Assembly (NCBI GenBank): GCA_019114945.1
Contig: DXEN01000031.1
Location: forward strand, 1 to 38,686
Direction: 5' to 3'
Length of the DNA: 38,686 bases
From: Candidatus Parabacteroides intestinigallinarum
Lineage (GTDB): Bacteria > Bacteroidota > Bacteroidia > Bacteroidales > Tannerellaceae
In this document: positions 1-8,253 of the stretch, in pieces
Layout: each line of letters starts with the position of its first letter
Position numbering within the stretch: position 1 is the stretch's first letter
Translations under genes and position numbers: made by a program
The notes under the pieces: model-generated
Told to the model about the DNA's origin: nothing
What the model saw: the letters and a program-made list of their open reading frames with translations, nothing else
Databases searched by the model: none

Positions 1-263
1 ATTTCTTCGGGAGAATCATTATCTGGAATACACGTAATTCCCCAATCGGTCACAACAGTTCCTTGATTTCTTTCATCCCAAAATGAAGTGTCTCTTACAT
101 ATAATATAACTTCATCTATATGTAATTGAAAATTTTTACGAAGTTCATTTATGACATCATCCGGAATGTTGGGATATATAAGTAAGTCCGTACCATTGTC
201 AAGATATTTCAGAAACTTCTCTTGAGACATTTGTATAAAAATGTTTTTTGTTGTATCGAACAT
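1..263 (-). CDS. N-terminal part of an unidentified protein, cut by the window edge
   Basis: The minus strand stays open from an ATG at 263 to the window start, giving 87 codons without a stop. A purine-rich GGAGGGAGG tract lies about 15-25 nt upstream of the ATG and supports this start. The visible protein is hydrophilic and has no signal peptide or membrane segment. It ends in a Trp/Tyr-containing stretch (ILYVRDTSFWDERN, then VVTDWGITCIPD) that looks like successive beta strands. I do not recognise the family. The gene diverges from the WYL regulator at 737, with a long inverted repeat between them. Whether it continues normally beyond the window cannot be judged. Confidence 0.6.
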   Translation of the reverse strand, partial: MFDTTKNIFIQMSQEKFLKYLDNGTDLLIYPNIPDDVINELRKNFQLHIDEVILYVRDTSFWDERNQGTVVTDWGITCIPDNDSPEE

Positions 264-327
264 AATATTCCTTCGCCTCCCTCCTAGCCCCCAAAAAGTT
301 CGGCATCATTTTTAAGATTAATAATAG

Positions 328-543
328 AAAAAGCGTGGGAACTGTTACTCAATCATCCAATCCAGAGGTATCGCCAAACACCCGTAACCCAGATAACCAA
401 GCAACAGCCCACGCTCTATTCTGTGCGCTTCTTGTCTGTGACAGAGAATAATACAGTAGAGCGTAAGCATTTGTTGCTTATTATTCCCGGGTTATGAAAA
501 TTGGCGATTTTCTGGATTGGGAATAATATCGTAAACGCTTTTT
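328..543. repeat. Long imperfect inverted repeat, arms about 90-97 bp
   Basis: The arms 328-424 and 453-543 are reverse complements in ordered blocks: AAAAAGCGT, AATCCAG, ATCGCCAA, TAACCC, AAGCAACA, ACGCTCTA and CTGT. Short mismatched spacers separate the blocks, and a loop of about 28 nt lies between the arms. The rest of the 264-736 gap shows no ORF. It could be a MITE-like remnant, two diverged copies of one repeat facing each other, or a structured RNA. No transposase or reverse transcriptase is next to it. Confidence 0.65.
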
Positions 544-674
544 CGCTTTTTAGTATGTCCTTCCACTCGAAGCCTCGCTTGGCTCACTGGGAATTACCGC
601 AAATGTAACGAAAAGCATTTATAAACCAACTTGTTTTCTTTATTTATTTTCACGATACAAAAGAAAAAGTCAGC

Positions 675-693
675 TCGGACAAATTTAGTCCGA
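675..693. promoter_or_regulatory. Small dyad upstream of the WYL gene, possible operator
   Basis: TCGGAC-n7-GTCCGA is a perfect 6-bp dyad about 45 nt before the WYL start codon. Regulators often bind dyads at their own promoters, so autoregulation is a possible reading. The site is short and no promoter motif was confirmed beside it. Confidence 0.3.
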
Positions 694-736
694 TTATTAT
701 GCTTTTCTTTGTGAAAAGAAATATGGAAATGCGCCT

Positions 737-1648
737 ATGAACAAATACGAACGTTGCCTTTGGGTGGTCGGTACGTTTATCGACCACGGAGATATGTCGC
801 TGAAAGAGTTGAACGAACGTTTCCGGGACTATTCGTTGAATTATGATGGCGAGGAGATTCCACCTCGGACATTCGACCGGGATCGTAGGTATATCGCCTT
901 GACCTTTCAGATAGATATCGATTATGATCCGCGTATCAGGAAGTATCATCTGGCGAATCCCGAGGAGGTGCGGGAGAACTCGCTTTACAAGTATCTGTTG
1001 GGAAGCATCCATGTGAACAATCTTTCCACGTTGGCTTTGCGCCATCGGGAAAAGATTATGTTGCAGGAGATACCTACCGGGGTGGAATTCCTGCATATTA
1101 TATTGGATGCCATCGACAAGGGAAAAACGGTTTGTTTCGATTACGTTTCTTATTACGCGAAAGACCGTGTCTTCTCGTATGAGGTGATCCCTTGTTTCGT
1201 CCGTATGTTTGAGCATCGTTGGTATTTGGTTTGCGAATATCTGGATCATAGCCAGACGCGGGTGTTGGCGTTGGAGCGGATGCGTGGTTTGTCCATCGGG
1301 GAGAAGCCTTGCCAGCCGTCTCCGGACATTACCCCGCGCTTGTTTTATCGAGACTGTTTCGGCATCATTCGCGATAACAAGCAACCGGAGGAAATCGTGC
1401 TGAAGGTTTACGGTCATCAAGTGGATTATATTCGCTCGACACCTATCCATGCTTCACAAAAGGAGATTGAGACAACGGGGGAGTATGCCTTGTTCCAATA
1501 CTACGTGCGCCCTTCGTACGATTTTATTCAGCGTCTGCTGTGGCATCGGGAGAATATAGAGGTTATACGGCCCGCCTCGCTTCGGGATGAGATGGGAAAG
1601 CTTTTGCGGCGGATGTTGGAGCGTTATGAAAAAGCCCCCGGTCGGTAG
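737..1648 (+). CDS. WYL-domain transcriptional regulator
   Basis: This 303-residue protein has an N-terminal winged-helix-like region (about 1-60), a linker, and a WYL domain at about 125-185. The domain contains KTVCFDYVSYYAKD, then EVIPCFVRMFEHRWYLVCEY and RVLALERM. The conserved R-W-Y-L core is typical of WYL ligand-sensing domains, and a C-terminal extension (about 215-300) matches the usual WYL regulator architecture. WYL proteins bind nucleic-acid-related ligands and often regulate defence or DNA-damage genes, but no such target lies next door. It is followed by a convergent HU-like gene, with a hairpin over its last codons. Family assignment is firm; the regulon is unknown. Confidence 0.9.
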   Translation: MNKYERCLWVVGTFIDHGDMSLKELNERFRDYSLNYDGEEIPPRTFDRDRRYIALTFQIDIDYDPRIRKYHLANPEEVRENSLYKYLLGSIHVNNLSTLALRHREKIMLQEIPTGVEFLHIILDAIDKGKTVCFDYVSYYAKDRVFSYEVIPCFVRMFEHRWYLVCEYLDHSQTRVLALERMRGLSIGEKPCQPSPDITPRLFYRDCFGIIRDNKQPEEIVLKVYGHQVDYIRSTPIHASQKEIETTGEYALFQYYVRPSYDFIQRLLWHRENIEVIRPASLRDEMGKLLRRMLERYEKAPGR

Positions 1649-1674
1649 CTTTCGGGCTTGCCGGTCGGGGGCTT
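1632..1674. terminator. GC-rich hairpin at the WYL 3' end
   Basis: AAGCCCCCG at 1632 pairs with CGGGGGCTT ending at 1674 and overlaps the last WYL codons. It sits between two convergent genes, so it may end transcription from both sides. The plus-strand U-tract is weak. Confidence 0.45.
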
Positions 1675-1698
1675 CGTGGGGTGAATCCCGTTAGGGGA

Positions 1699-2157
1699 TT
1701 AGATCTCGCTTGGACTGGCCGTTCCGCCTTCGGGATCGGTCTCGCTCTCCGCTTGGGAGTCGTTCGTGCTGTCGGCTGCATCGAACTCGAACTCCATGGA
1801 GTTGATTACCTCCCGCAATTCCGTGCTGGGCAGGAACCGGAGTTTAACCTTCGTGATGGAATCGATGTTCGCCTCGTCCTCTATCAAACTGCTTTTCGCG
1901 TTGAAAGAGGGGATGAAGGTGCCAAAGCCTTCCACTTGCACGGAGTGCCCTTGCCGGATGAAGGTCTTCATGGAACTGACCAGTCCGTAGAGCACGTGCC
2001 TTGCCAAACTGTTGTTTACTCCCGATACCGTCGCGATTTGCTCGCACAGGTCATCGAACGTGACTACTGTCGCCCTGTCGGGGACGATTACATACTTCTC
2101 CGTCTTTGTCTTGTCAAAGCCGAAGGCTTTCTTTATTCTTCTGACTCGTAAAGCCAT
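1699..2157 (-). CDS. HU-like (HU-HIG type) DNA-binding protein
   Basis: This 152-residue protein matches the Bacteroidetes HU-like family. It has a basic N-terminus (MALRVRRIKKAFGFDK), a helical segment with TVVTFDDLCEQIATVSGVN, and the HU signature around GHSVQVEGFGTFIPSF with the beta arm beyond it. The C-terminal 30 residues form an acidic, Ser/Thr/Pro/Glu-rich tail (SQAESETDPEGG) that is probably disordered. Such proteins bend or coat DNA, although the function of this subfamily is poorly defined. The start codon overlaps none of the upstream elements. A canonical promoter lies about 400 nt upstream (2562-2592), implying a very long leader. A second protein of this family is encoded inside the fimbrial operon (31678-32133). 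Confidence 0.88.
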   Translation of the reverse strand: MALRVRRIKKAFGFDKTKTEKYVIVPDRATVVTFDDLCEQIATVSGVNNSLARHVLYGLVSSMKTFIRQGHSVQVEGFGTFIPSFNAKSSLIEDEANIDSITKVKLRFLPSTELREVINSMEFEFDAADSTNDSQAESETDPEGGTASPSEI

Positions 2158-2213
2158 AATTAATTTGTTTTTTCGATAATAATGAAAGTGCCATGAGGTT
2201 TTTTCACGCGCAT

Positions 2214-2299
2214 GTTTATCCCTCTCCTCATGTCAGGATAAACCTACCTTGTCGGGATGGCGTAAGGATACGGACGAGCCTTCTCCGTACACGATCCTT
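2214..2299 (-). promoter_or_regulatory. Two hairpins in the leader of the HU-like gene
   Basis: GTTTATCC (2214-2221) pairs perfectly with GGATAAAC (2236-2243). AAGGATACGGA (2264-2274) pairs with TCCGT (2284-2288) plus ATCCTT (2294-2299). Both lie in the predicted transcript, 57-142 nt before the start codon. They could stabilise the RNA or control translation. No known riboswitch class was recognised. Confidence 0.45.
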
Positions 2300-2329
2300 A
2301 GGCAGCAAAAATTAATGATTGAATCAAGG

Positions 2330-2560
2330 GAGAGTTTAAAAATAAAACTGAATTAAAAAATGAAATAAAGAACTATATTATTAAATCTCTTATTTATCAA
2401 ATACTTAATGGAATAACTATAAAATCTCGAATAAAACTGTAAACAAATTATTAAAATAAATTTTCAAATAAAATCTCGAATAAAAAATTAAAACTACGCT
2501 ATAAATATAAAATCTAATCTATAAAATTAATTCTAAATAATCACTCTCCAATGATTAAGC
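2330..2560. other. Extremely AT-rich non-coding stretch
   Basis: About 230 bp are almost entirely A and T, with a repeated AAATCTCGAATAAAA motif (two close copies around 2423 and 2472). No ORF or RNA gene is visible. The stretch lies within the predicted leader of the HU-like gene. HU and other nucleoid proteins prefer AT-rich or bent DNA, so autoregulatory binding is a possible reading. Confidence 0.5.
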
Positions 2561-2561
2561 G

Positions 2562-2592
2562 CAAAGGTATGAATAGTTTTTGAAATACCAAA
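2562..2592 (-). promoter_or_regulatory. Bacteroidetes-type promoter for the HU-like gene
   Basis: On the minus strand, TTTG (2592-2589), a 19-nt spacer and TACCTTTG (2569-2562) match the Bacteroidetes -33 TTTG and -7 TAnnTTTG elements exactly. Transcription would begin near 2555, about 400 nt before the HU-like start codon. Confidence 0.7.
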
Positions 2593-2718
2593 TATTCTTG
2601 TCACTTTTTATTCGAAAATTTACCTCTCGCTTCTTTTTTGATAGGGATATATAAGGGAATGAAGCTTTTTGTTACTGTCGTGAAGGGTAGAAGAGGTCGG
2701 TGGAAAGGAGTGTCCCGG

Positions 2719-2930
2719 GTGCTTCCTAAGCCTGCCGGAAACTCTTTCCTAAGCAAACGGGAAACTACTTACTAAGCAGTGTGAAAACTCCTCCCTAAGT
2801 AGATGCCCGACTGCTTAGTAAGCAGAGGGGGTGTCTGCTTACTAAGTAGAGGGGGGTAGTGCTTAGTAAGCAGTTTGTGGTCTGCTTACTAAGCAGTTTC
2901 AGGATTGCTTGGGGAGGTAGTCCGCGCTTG
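2719..2930. repeat. Array of near-palindromic 15-mers, period about 23-24 bp
   Basis: Copies of the near-palindrome CTGCTTASTAAGCAG occur at 2765-2779 (variant), 2811-2825, 2835-2849, 2859-2873 and 2882-2896. A weaker copy lies near 2788, and degenerate copies lie upstream near 2725 and 2746. Centre-to-centre spacing is 23-24 bp. The array lies just upstream of the ATPase gene at 3058. Nothing else recognisable occurs between 2600 and 3057. Confidence 0.75.
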
Positions 2931-3057
2931 GATGAGAATTTGTGGAATAAAAACAAGCCAACTGCCTGTTATTATGAGAAAACACATTATCTTCGCAGTA
3001 GCGAAACGGCTATTTCCGAAATGAGTGTTTCGGATATTAAAAGAAAGGAGCAAGGGT

Positions 3058-4377
3058 ATGAGATTTTTTGACAGGACAGAAGAAATAGCATCCCTGCGTG
3101 AGATTCGCGGGATGTCAAGAGACAACGCCCAGTTCACTGTGGTGACGGGACGGCGCCGTATCGGCAAGACCTCCCTCGTGTGGAAGGCATACGAGGACGA
3201 ACCTATCCTTTATTTCTTTGTCGCCCGCAAGGCCGAAGGTGACTTGTGCGAGGATTACCGGCTTGAAATCGAGAACAAGTTGGGAATCCCTATAATGGGA
3301 CGGGCGGAACGTTTCGTCGATATGTTCGAGTTCTTGATGAAACTTTCCATGGAACGTCCCATCACGCTGTTCATTGACGAGTTCCAGGAGTTCTTTCGCG
3401 TGAACAAGTCGGTGTACAGCGATATGCAGCGCATCTGGGACATCTATTGTCCGAAAGCTCGCATGAACCTTGTCGTCTGCGGCTCGATATACTCCATGAT
3501 GACGAAAATATTTAAGGACAAGAGGGAACCGCTGTATAACAGGCAGACTCGTTTTATGACCGTGCGTCCGTTCACTCCGGCGGCGCTGAAGGAAATCCTC
3601 GCGGAATACCATCCCGGCCACACGGCGGAAGACCTGCTGGCCTTGTATTCCTTTACGGGCGGCGTGGCCAAGTATGTGCAGTTGCTCGTGGATGCCGGGG
3701 CGACGACCAAGGCTGCCATGCTTGACCACATCATAAAGGCCGATTCCATCTTCTTGGGAGAAGGGAAGGCTATCCTTATCGAGGAATTCGGCAAGGACTA
3801 TGGGGTCTATTTCTCGATCTTGTCGGCCATAGCGAGAGGCAAGACCTCCCGTTCGGAAATAGAGAGCGTGGTAGGCAGGGAAATCGGCGGCTACCTGACC
3901 AAATTGGAAAACGAGTACGAGGTCATCGCCAAGAAGCAGCCCCTTTTTGAGAAGAGTTCTACCAAGAACATTCGTTATACGATAGAGGACAACTTCTTCA
4001 CGTTCTGGTTCCGCTTTATCTATAAGTACGGTTATATACTGGAGATAGAGAACTACGAGAGCGTAAAGACGATTATCAACCGAGACTACGAGACGTTCAG
4101 CGGCTTGATGCTCGAACGTTATTTCAGGCGTGTGCTGATAGAACGTCAGGCCTATACACGCATCGGCGGATGGTGGGATCGCAAGGGCGAGAATGAGATT
4201 GATATCGTAGCCGAGAACGAGTTGAACGATGAAGCGACGTTCTTCGAGGTGAAACGCAAGGCAGGGAACATTGACATGGAGGCGCTGGAACATAAGGCCG
4301 CGGCCTTTCTGCGTGCCTCGGGCGAGTTCAAGGGGTATAAAATCTCTTACAAAGGGCTGTCAATGGATGATATGTAG
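3058..4377 (+). CDS. AAA/archaeal-type ATPase with C-terminal DUF234 nuclease-like domain
   Basis: The start at 3058 (MRFFDRTEEIASL) is preferred over an upstream ATG at 3025 because AAAGGAG sits 8 nt before it and family members begin with this motif; this gives 439 residues. The N-terminal ATPase carries Walker A GRRRIGKTSL (about 32-41) and Walker B ITLFIDEFQEF (about 100-110). A helical middle includes a winged-helix-like part (about 245-300). The C-terminus has ENEIDIVAENE followed by FFEVKRK, the D...E-x-K pattern of PD-(D/E)XK nucleases known in the DUF234 branch. The role is uncertain; relatives are widespread in archaea and Bacteroidetes. It appears monocistronic, and a bidirectional terminator follows. 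Confidence 0.88.
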   Translation: MRFFDRTEEIASLREIRGMSRDNAQFTVVTGRRRIGKTSLVWKAYEDEPILYFFVARKAEGDLCEDYRLEIENKLGIPIMGRAERFVDMFEFLMKLSMERPITLFIDEFQEFFRVNKSVYSDMQRIWDIYCPKARMNLVVCGSIYSMMTKIFKDKREPLYNRQTRFMTVRPFTPAALKEILAEYHPGHTAEDLLALYSFTGGVAKYVQLLVDAGATTKAAMLDHIIKADSIFLGEGKAILIEEFGKDYGVYFSILSAIARGKTSRSEIESVVGREIGGYLTKLENEYEVIAKKQPLFEKSSTKNIRYTIEDNFFTFWFRFIYKYGYILEIENYESVKTIINRDYETFSGLMLERYFRRVLIERQAYTRIGGWWDRKGENEIDIVAENELNDEATFFEVKRKAGNIDMEALEHKAAAFLRASGEFKGYKISYKGLSMDDM

Positions 4378-4429
4378 CTAAATGGATATCGGTTCTTGTT
4401 GAAAGAACGCGGGTTCTCATATAAAATTT

Positions 4430-4467
4430 GTCCCGCCCCTCTTTCCTGCGAGGAAGAGGAACGGGAC
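4430..4467. terminator. Strong bidirectional terminator hairpin
   Basis: GTCCCG-CC-CCTCTTTCCT pairs with AGGAAGAGG-AA-CGGGAC around a 3-nt loop. T-rich sequence follows on the plus side, and an A/T-rich tract lies on the minus exit side. It separates the convergent ATPase and IMP dehydrogenase genes. Confidence 0.7.
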
Positions 4468-4500
4468 GTTTGTTTCTTTGCCCGCGTTCGTGCGTGCTTT

Positions 4501-5994
4501 TTAGTTCTGTTCCTTGAGGATCACGTCGTGCGCGCCGCCTTCCACGATACTGGTGGAAGAGACGAGGGTGATCTTGGCGTTCCGCTGCAACTCCTGGATG
4601 GTGATCGCGCCGCAACTGCACATCGTGGCGATCATCTTGCCCAGTGTGACGTTCAGGTTGTCTTTCAGCTTGCCGGCATAGGGCACGTAGCTGTCCACGC
4701 CTTCCTCGAATTTCAGGGCCTCGCTGCCGCCCATGTCGTAGCGTTGCCAGTTCTTCGCCCGGTTGGAGCCCTCGCCCCAGTATTCCTTCACGAAGTTGTT
4801 GCCTATTTTCAGCTTCTTCGTGGGCGACTCGTCGAAGCGGGCGAAATAACGTCCCATCATCAGGAAGTCGGCGCCCATCGCCAAGGCCAGCACCATGTGA
4901 TAATCGTGCACCAAGCCGCCATCGCTGCAGATGGGGATGTACACGCCATTCTTCTTGAGATACGCGTCGCGCGCCTTTGCCACGTCGATGAGGGCGGTGG
5001 CTTGTCCGCGACCGATACCTTTCTGCTCGCGCGTGATGCAGATGGAGCCTCCGCCGATGCCCACCTTGATGAAATCGGCGCCCGCGTCCGCCAGGTAGTT
5101 GAAGCCTTCCTGGTCCACCACGTTGCCCGCGCCTACCAATACTTTATCGCCGTAGGTGTCCTTGATCCACCGCAGGGTGTCGTATTGCCACTCGGAATAG
5201 CCGTCGGACGAGTCGATGCAGACCACGTCGACACCCGCGTCTACCAATGCCGGCACACGTTCTTTATAATCGCGCGTATTGATACCCGCGCCCACCAGCA
5301 ACTTCTTGTCGGCGCCGGAAAGCTCGTTCGGGTTCTCGCGGTGGCTGTCGTAGTCCTTGCGGAACACGAAATATTGCAGGTTCTGCTCCTTATCGATAAT
5401 CGGCAATGTATTCAGTTTGTGCTCCCAGATAATCTGGTTCGCCTCTTTCAGCGTGATGCCCAGGTCGCCCGTGATCAGCTTGGAGAAAGGCGTCATGAAA
5501 TCCTTCACCTTCAGGTCCATCGGGTCCTTGCCCTCGCGATAGTCGCGGCTGGTCACCATACCTAATAGCTTGCCGTTGGGGGTACCGTCGTGCGTGACGC
5601 CGATCGTGGAATGCTCCGTCTGGCGTACGAGGGCGATTACGTCCGCCAACGTATGCTCCGGCGTGAGGTTGGAATCGCTGATCACGAATCCGGCCTTGAA
5701 CTTCTTCACCTTGCGGACCATCTCCGCTTGGTTCTCGATTGTCTGCGAGCCGAAGATGAACGAGAGGCCGCCGTTGCGCGCCAACTCGATCGCCAGCTTC
5801 GGACCGGATACGGATTGCATGATCGCCGAGACGAAGGGGATATTTAATTCGATAGCGGGCTTCTCGCCGGCCTTATAACGCGTGAGCGGCGTTTTCAAGC
5901 AAACGTTCGAGGGAATGCAGGCCTTCGTGGTCAGACCCGGGATCAGTAAATACTCGCCAAAAGTTCTTGATACATCGTCTAAGTAAATTGCCAT
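4501..5994 (-). CDS. guaB: IMP dehydrogenase, Tritrichomonas foetus-like subtype
   Basis: This enzyme oxidises IMP to XMP with NAD+, the committed step of GMP synthesis. The 497-residue protein is a TIM barrel with an inserted CBS pair (about 110-220). The catalytic loop [18 protein letters not shown] places the nucleophile at Cys319. The mobile flap [13 protein letters not shown] places Arg418 and Tyr419. The Cys, Arg and Tyr numbers equal those I recall for T. foetus IMPDH, and long segments look alike ([25 protein letters not shown]). Lys310 and Glu431 occupy the positions linked to mycophenolic-acid insensitivity in that enzyme. It is transcribed away from ppk1. Identity as IMPDH is firm; the close relationship to the protozoan enzyme is from memory. 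Confidence 0.96.
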   Translation of the reverse strand: MAIYLDDVSRTFGEYLLIPGLTTKACIPSNVCLKTPLTRYKAGEKPAIELNIPFVSAIMQSVSGPKLAIELARNGGLSFIFGSQTIENQAEMVRKVKKFKAGFVISDSNLTPEHTLADVIALVRQTEHSTIGVTHDGTPNGKLLGMVTSRDYREGKDPMDLKVKDFMTPFSKLITGDLGITLKEANQIIWEHKLNTLPIIDKEQNLQYFVFRKDYDSHRENPNELSGADKKLLVGAGINTRDYKERVPALVDAGVDVVCIDSSDGYSEWQYDTLRWIKDTYGDKVLVGAGNVVDQEGFNYLADAGADFIKVGIGGGSICITREQKGIGRGQATALIDVAKARDAYLKKNGVYIPICSDGGLVHDYHMVLALAMGADFLMMGRYFARFDESPTKKLKIGNNFVKEYWGEGSNRAKNWQRYDMGGSEALKFEEGVDSYVPYAGKLKDNLNVTLGKMIATMCSCGAITIQELQRNAKITLVSSTSIVEGGAHDVILKEQN

Positions 5995-6100
5995 ACGTTA
6001 CTAATATTACAAGATGAGTTTGTTTTATTTGCGCGAAAGTAACGAATTCTCTTCATATATGGATGTCCCTTTTCCTGAAATCTTCATAACGCGGCTATTT

Positions 6101-6146
6101 TGTTACAGGATTGTAACAACGTTGTGGCGGATTTTCCCTTACTTTG
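6101..6146 (+). promoter_or_regulatory. Pho-box-like repeat and -7 element upstream of ppk1
   Basis: TGTTACA (6101-6107) and TGTAACA (6112-6118) are two 7-mers separated by 4 bp, so they repeat every 11 bp like classical PhoB half-sites. They also form a dyad, TTGTTACA-GGAT-TGTAACAA. Twenty nt further on is TTACTTTG (6139-6146), the same octamer as the -7 element of the invertible promoter at 28957. No TTTG lies at -33, which would fit an activator-dependent promoter. Phosphate control is inferred from site geometry and the downstream genes. Confidence 0.5.
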
Positions 6147-6175
6147 CTTGCGAATAATAATGGAGAGATAATCGT

Positions 6176-8236
6176 ATGAAGTCGAAACGGGAACTTCCGG
6201 CCTCGCGCTATGTGGAGCGCGACGTCAGCTGGATGTATTTTAATCAGCGAATCTTGCTGGAGGCGGCGAAGAAGAACGTGCCGCTGTTGGAGCGGCTTTC
6301 CTTCCTGGGTATCTACTCGAACAACCTGGACGAGTTCTTCCGGGTGCGCGTGGCTACCCTGAATCGCATCATGGAGTGCGAGGACAAGGACATCAAGAAG
6401 GAGCGCGAGAACGCCCAGCGCATCTTTAAGCAAATCAATAAGTTGAATACGGCGTATACCCGCCAGTTGGAGGAGACGTTCCAAGATATCGTAAAGGATT
6501 TGGAGGCGCAAGGCATCTACCTCGTGAACGAGCGGCAACTGACGGAACGGCAGAAGGATTATATCCGCGACCTTTATCAGGTGGACCTGAATGGTTCCAC
6601 GTTCCCTTATTTCCTCTCGGAGCTGAAGCATTTGGGCGAGCTGGCCGACTCGGATATCTATTTGGCGATTCGCCTGACGAAGCGGGTAGGCGAGCGCAAG
6701 AAGAAGGATTACGCCTTGATAGAGATGCCGGTCAACGAGTTCGGGCGCTTTATCCGCCTGCCGGACGACGAGGGGCGGATTTGCCTGATGTTCCTGGACG
6801 ACGTGGTGCGCTTCTGCCTGCCTTTTATCTTCGTGGGGATGGATTACGACCAATACGAGGCGTACACCTTCAAGTTCACGAAAGATGCGGAGATGGAGAT
6901 CGATCCGGAGGTGCGGAGCGGCGTGATGGAAAAGGTGTCGAAAGGCATCAAGAGCCGCAAGCGCGGCAACCCGATCCGGTTAGTGTACGACGCGAGCATG
7001 CCCAAGGAGCTGCTCAAGCTGATTATGGACAAGCTGCGCATCGACAAGCTCGATACCCGCGTGGCGGGCGGACGGTATCATAATATGAAGGACTTGATGC
7101 GTTTCCCCGATTGCGGACGGAAGGACTTGAAGTATCCGCCCCAGCCACCGTTGATAAAGCCGGAATTCGCCGAGGGGAGCATCCTGGGCCTCATCCGCGA
7201 GAAGGACCGTTATTTGCATTATCCGTATCACAGTTTCTCGGGCTATCTGCGGGTGTTGCGCGAGGCGGCTATCAGCAAGGACGTGAAGAGCATCAAGACG
7301 ACCCTATACCGCCTGGCGAAGGACTCGCGGGTGATCAAGGCGCTGATTTGCGCCGCCAAGAACGGGAAGAACGTGACGGTCGTGATAGAGCTGCTGGCCC
7401 GCTTCGACGAGGCTTCGAACATCAACTGGTCCAAGAAGATGCAAGACGCGGGCATCCACGTGATATTCGGCGTGGAGGGGCTGAAGATACATTCGAAGCT
7501 GACTCATATCGGCTCGACGAAAGGCGATATCGTATGCGTCAGCACGGGCAACTTCCACGAGGGCAACGCCCGTGTCTATACGGACATCACGATGATGACC
7601 GCCCGCAAGTCCATCGTGAACGAGGTGGACGCCGTGTTCGATTTCATCGAAAAGCCCTACTCGCCGAGGCCCTTCCGCCATTTGCTGGTATCGCCCAACG
7701 ATATGCGCAAGAAAGTGATCGCCATGCTCAGCAACGAGATCAAGCAGGCCAAGGCGGGCAAGCCCGCTTACCTGATGGCGAAGATCAACCATATAACGGA
7801 TAAGGCGTTGGTGAGGAAGATTTACGAGGCGTCGGCCGCCGGCGTGCGCATCGACCTGTTGGTGCGCGGCAACTGCTCGCTGGTGACGGGCATCCCCGGC
7901 GTGAGCGACACGATTCGTATCAACGGAATCATCGACCGATACTTGGAGCATTCGCGTATCCTGATATTCGGCAACGGCGGCGAGGAGCGTTACTTCATCG
8001 GCTCGTCGGACTGGATGACGCGCAACCTCGACAACCGCATCGAGGTGATGGCGCCGGTGTACGACCCGGATATCCAGCGGGATTTGAAACGTGTGATCGA
8101 GTTTGGTTTGAGAGACACGATGCAGGGGCATATCGTGGACGGGACGGGGCGCAACCTGCCTTGGATGACGGAGGAGAACCTGCCCTTCCGCTCGCAGGAG
8201 GCGTTGTACACGTGTTATAAGAACGAGATTATATAA
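6176..8236 (+). CDS. ppk1: Polyphosphate kinase 1
   Basis: PPK1 polymerises the gamma-phosphate of ATP into inorganic polyphosphate at the inner membrane. The 686-residue length is normal. The N-terminal domain (YVERDVSWMYFNQRILLEA, then NNLDEFFRVRVA), the head domain and two phospholipase-D-like catalytic domains are all present. The catalytic motif LKIHSKLTHIG places the autophosphorylated histidine at about residue 439. A second conserved stretch reads STGNFHEGNARVYTD, and the C-terminal part includes LVRGNCSL. GGAG lies about 10 nt before the start. The gene is 17 nt from ppx, forming a synthesis-degradation pair, with the Pho-box-like site upstream. Confidence 0.97.
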   Translation: MKSKRELPASRYVERDVSWMYFNQRILLEAAKKNVPLLERLSFLGIYSNNLDEFFRVRVATLNRIMECEDKDIKKERENAQRIFKQINKLNTAYTRQLEETFQDIVKDLEAQGIYLVNERQLTERQKDYIRDLYQVDLNGSTFPYFLSELKHLGELADSDIYLAIRLTKRVGERKKKDYALIEMPVNEFGRFIRLPDDEGRICLMFLDDVVRFCLPFIFVGMDYDQYEAYTFKFTKDAEMEIDPEVRSGVMEKVSKGIKSRKRGNPIRLVYDASMPKELLKLIMDKLRIDKLDTRVAGGRYHNMKDLMRFPDCGRKDLKYPPQPPLIKPEFAEGSILGLIREKDRYLHYPYHSFSGYLRVLREAAISKDVKSIKTTLYRLAKDSRVIKALICAAKNGKNVTVVIELLARFDEASNINWSKKMQDAGIHVIFGVEGLKIHSKLTHIGSTKGDIVCVSTGNFHEGNARVYTDITMMTARKSIVNEVDAVFDFIEKPYSPRPFRHLLVSPNDMRKKVIAMLSNEIKQAKAGKPAYLMAKINHITDKALVRKIYEASAAGVRIDLLVRGNCSLVTGIPGVSDTIRINGIIDRYLEHSRILIFGNGGEERYFIGSSDWMTRNLDNRIEVMAPVYDPDIQRDLKRVIEFGLRDTMQGHIVDGTGRNLPWMTEENLPFRSQEALYTCYKNEII

Positions 8237-8253
8237 ATTAGCGAGTTAGGAAT

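Noticed and set aside
328-543. Retron msr-msd RNA
   Set aside because: The long hairpin is suggestive, but there is no reverse transcriptase in the neighbourhood.
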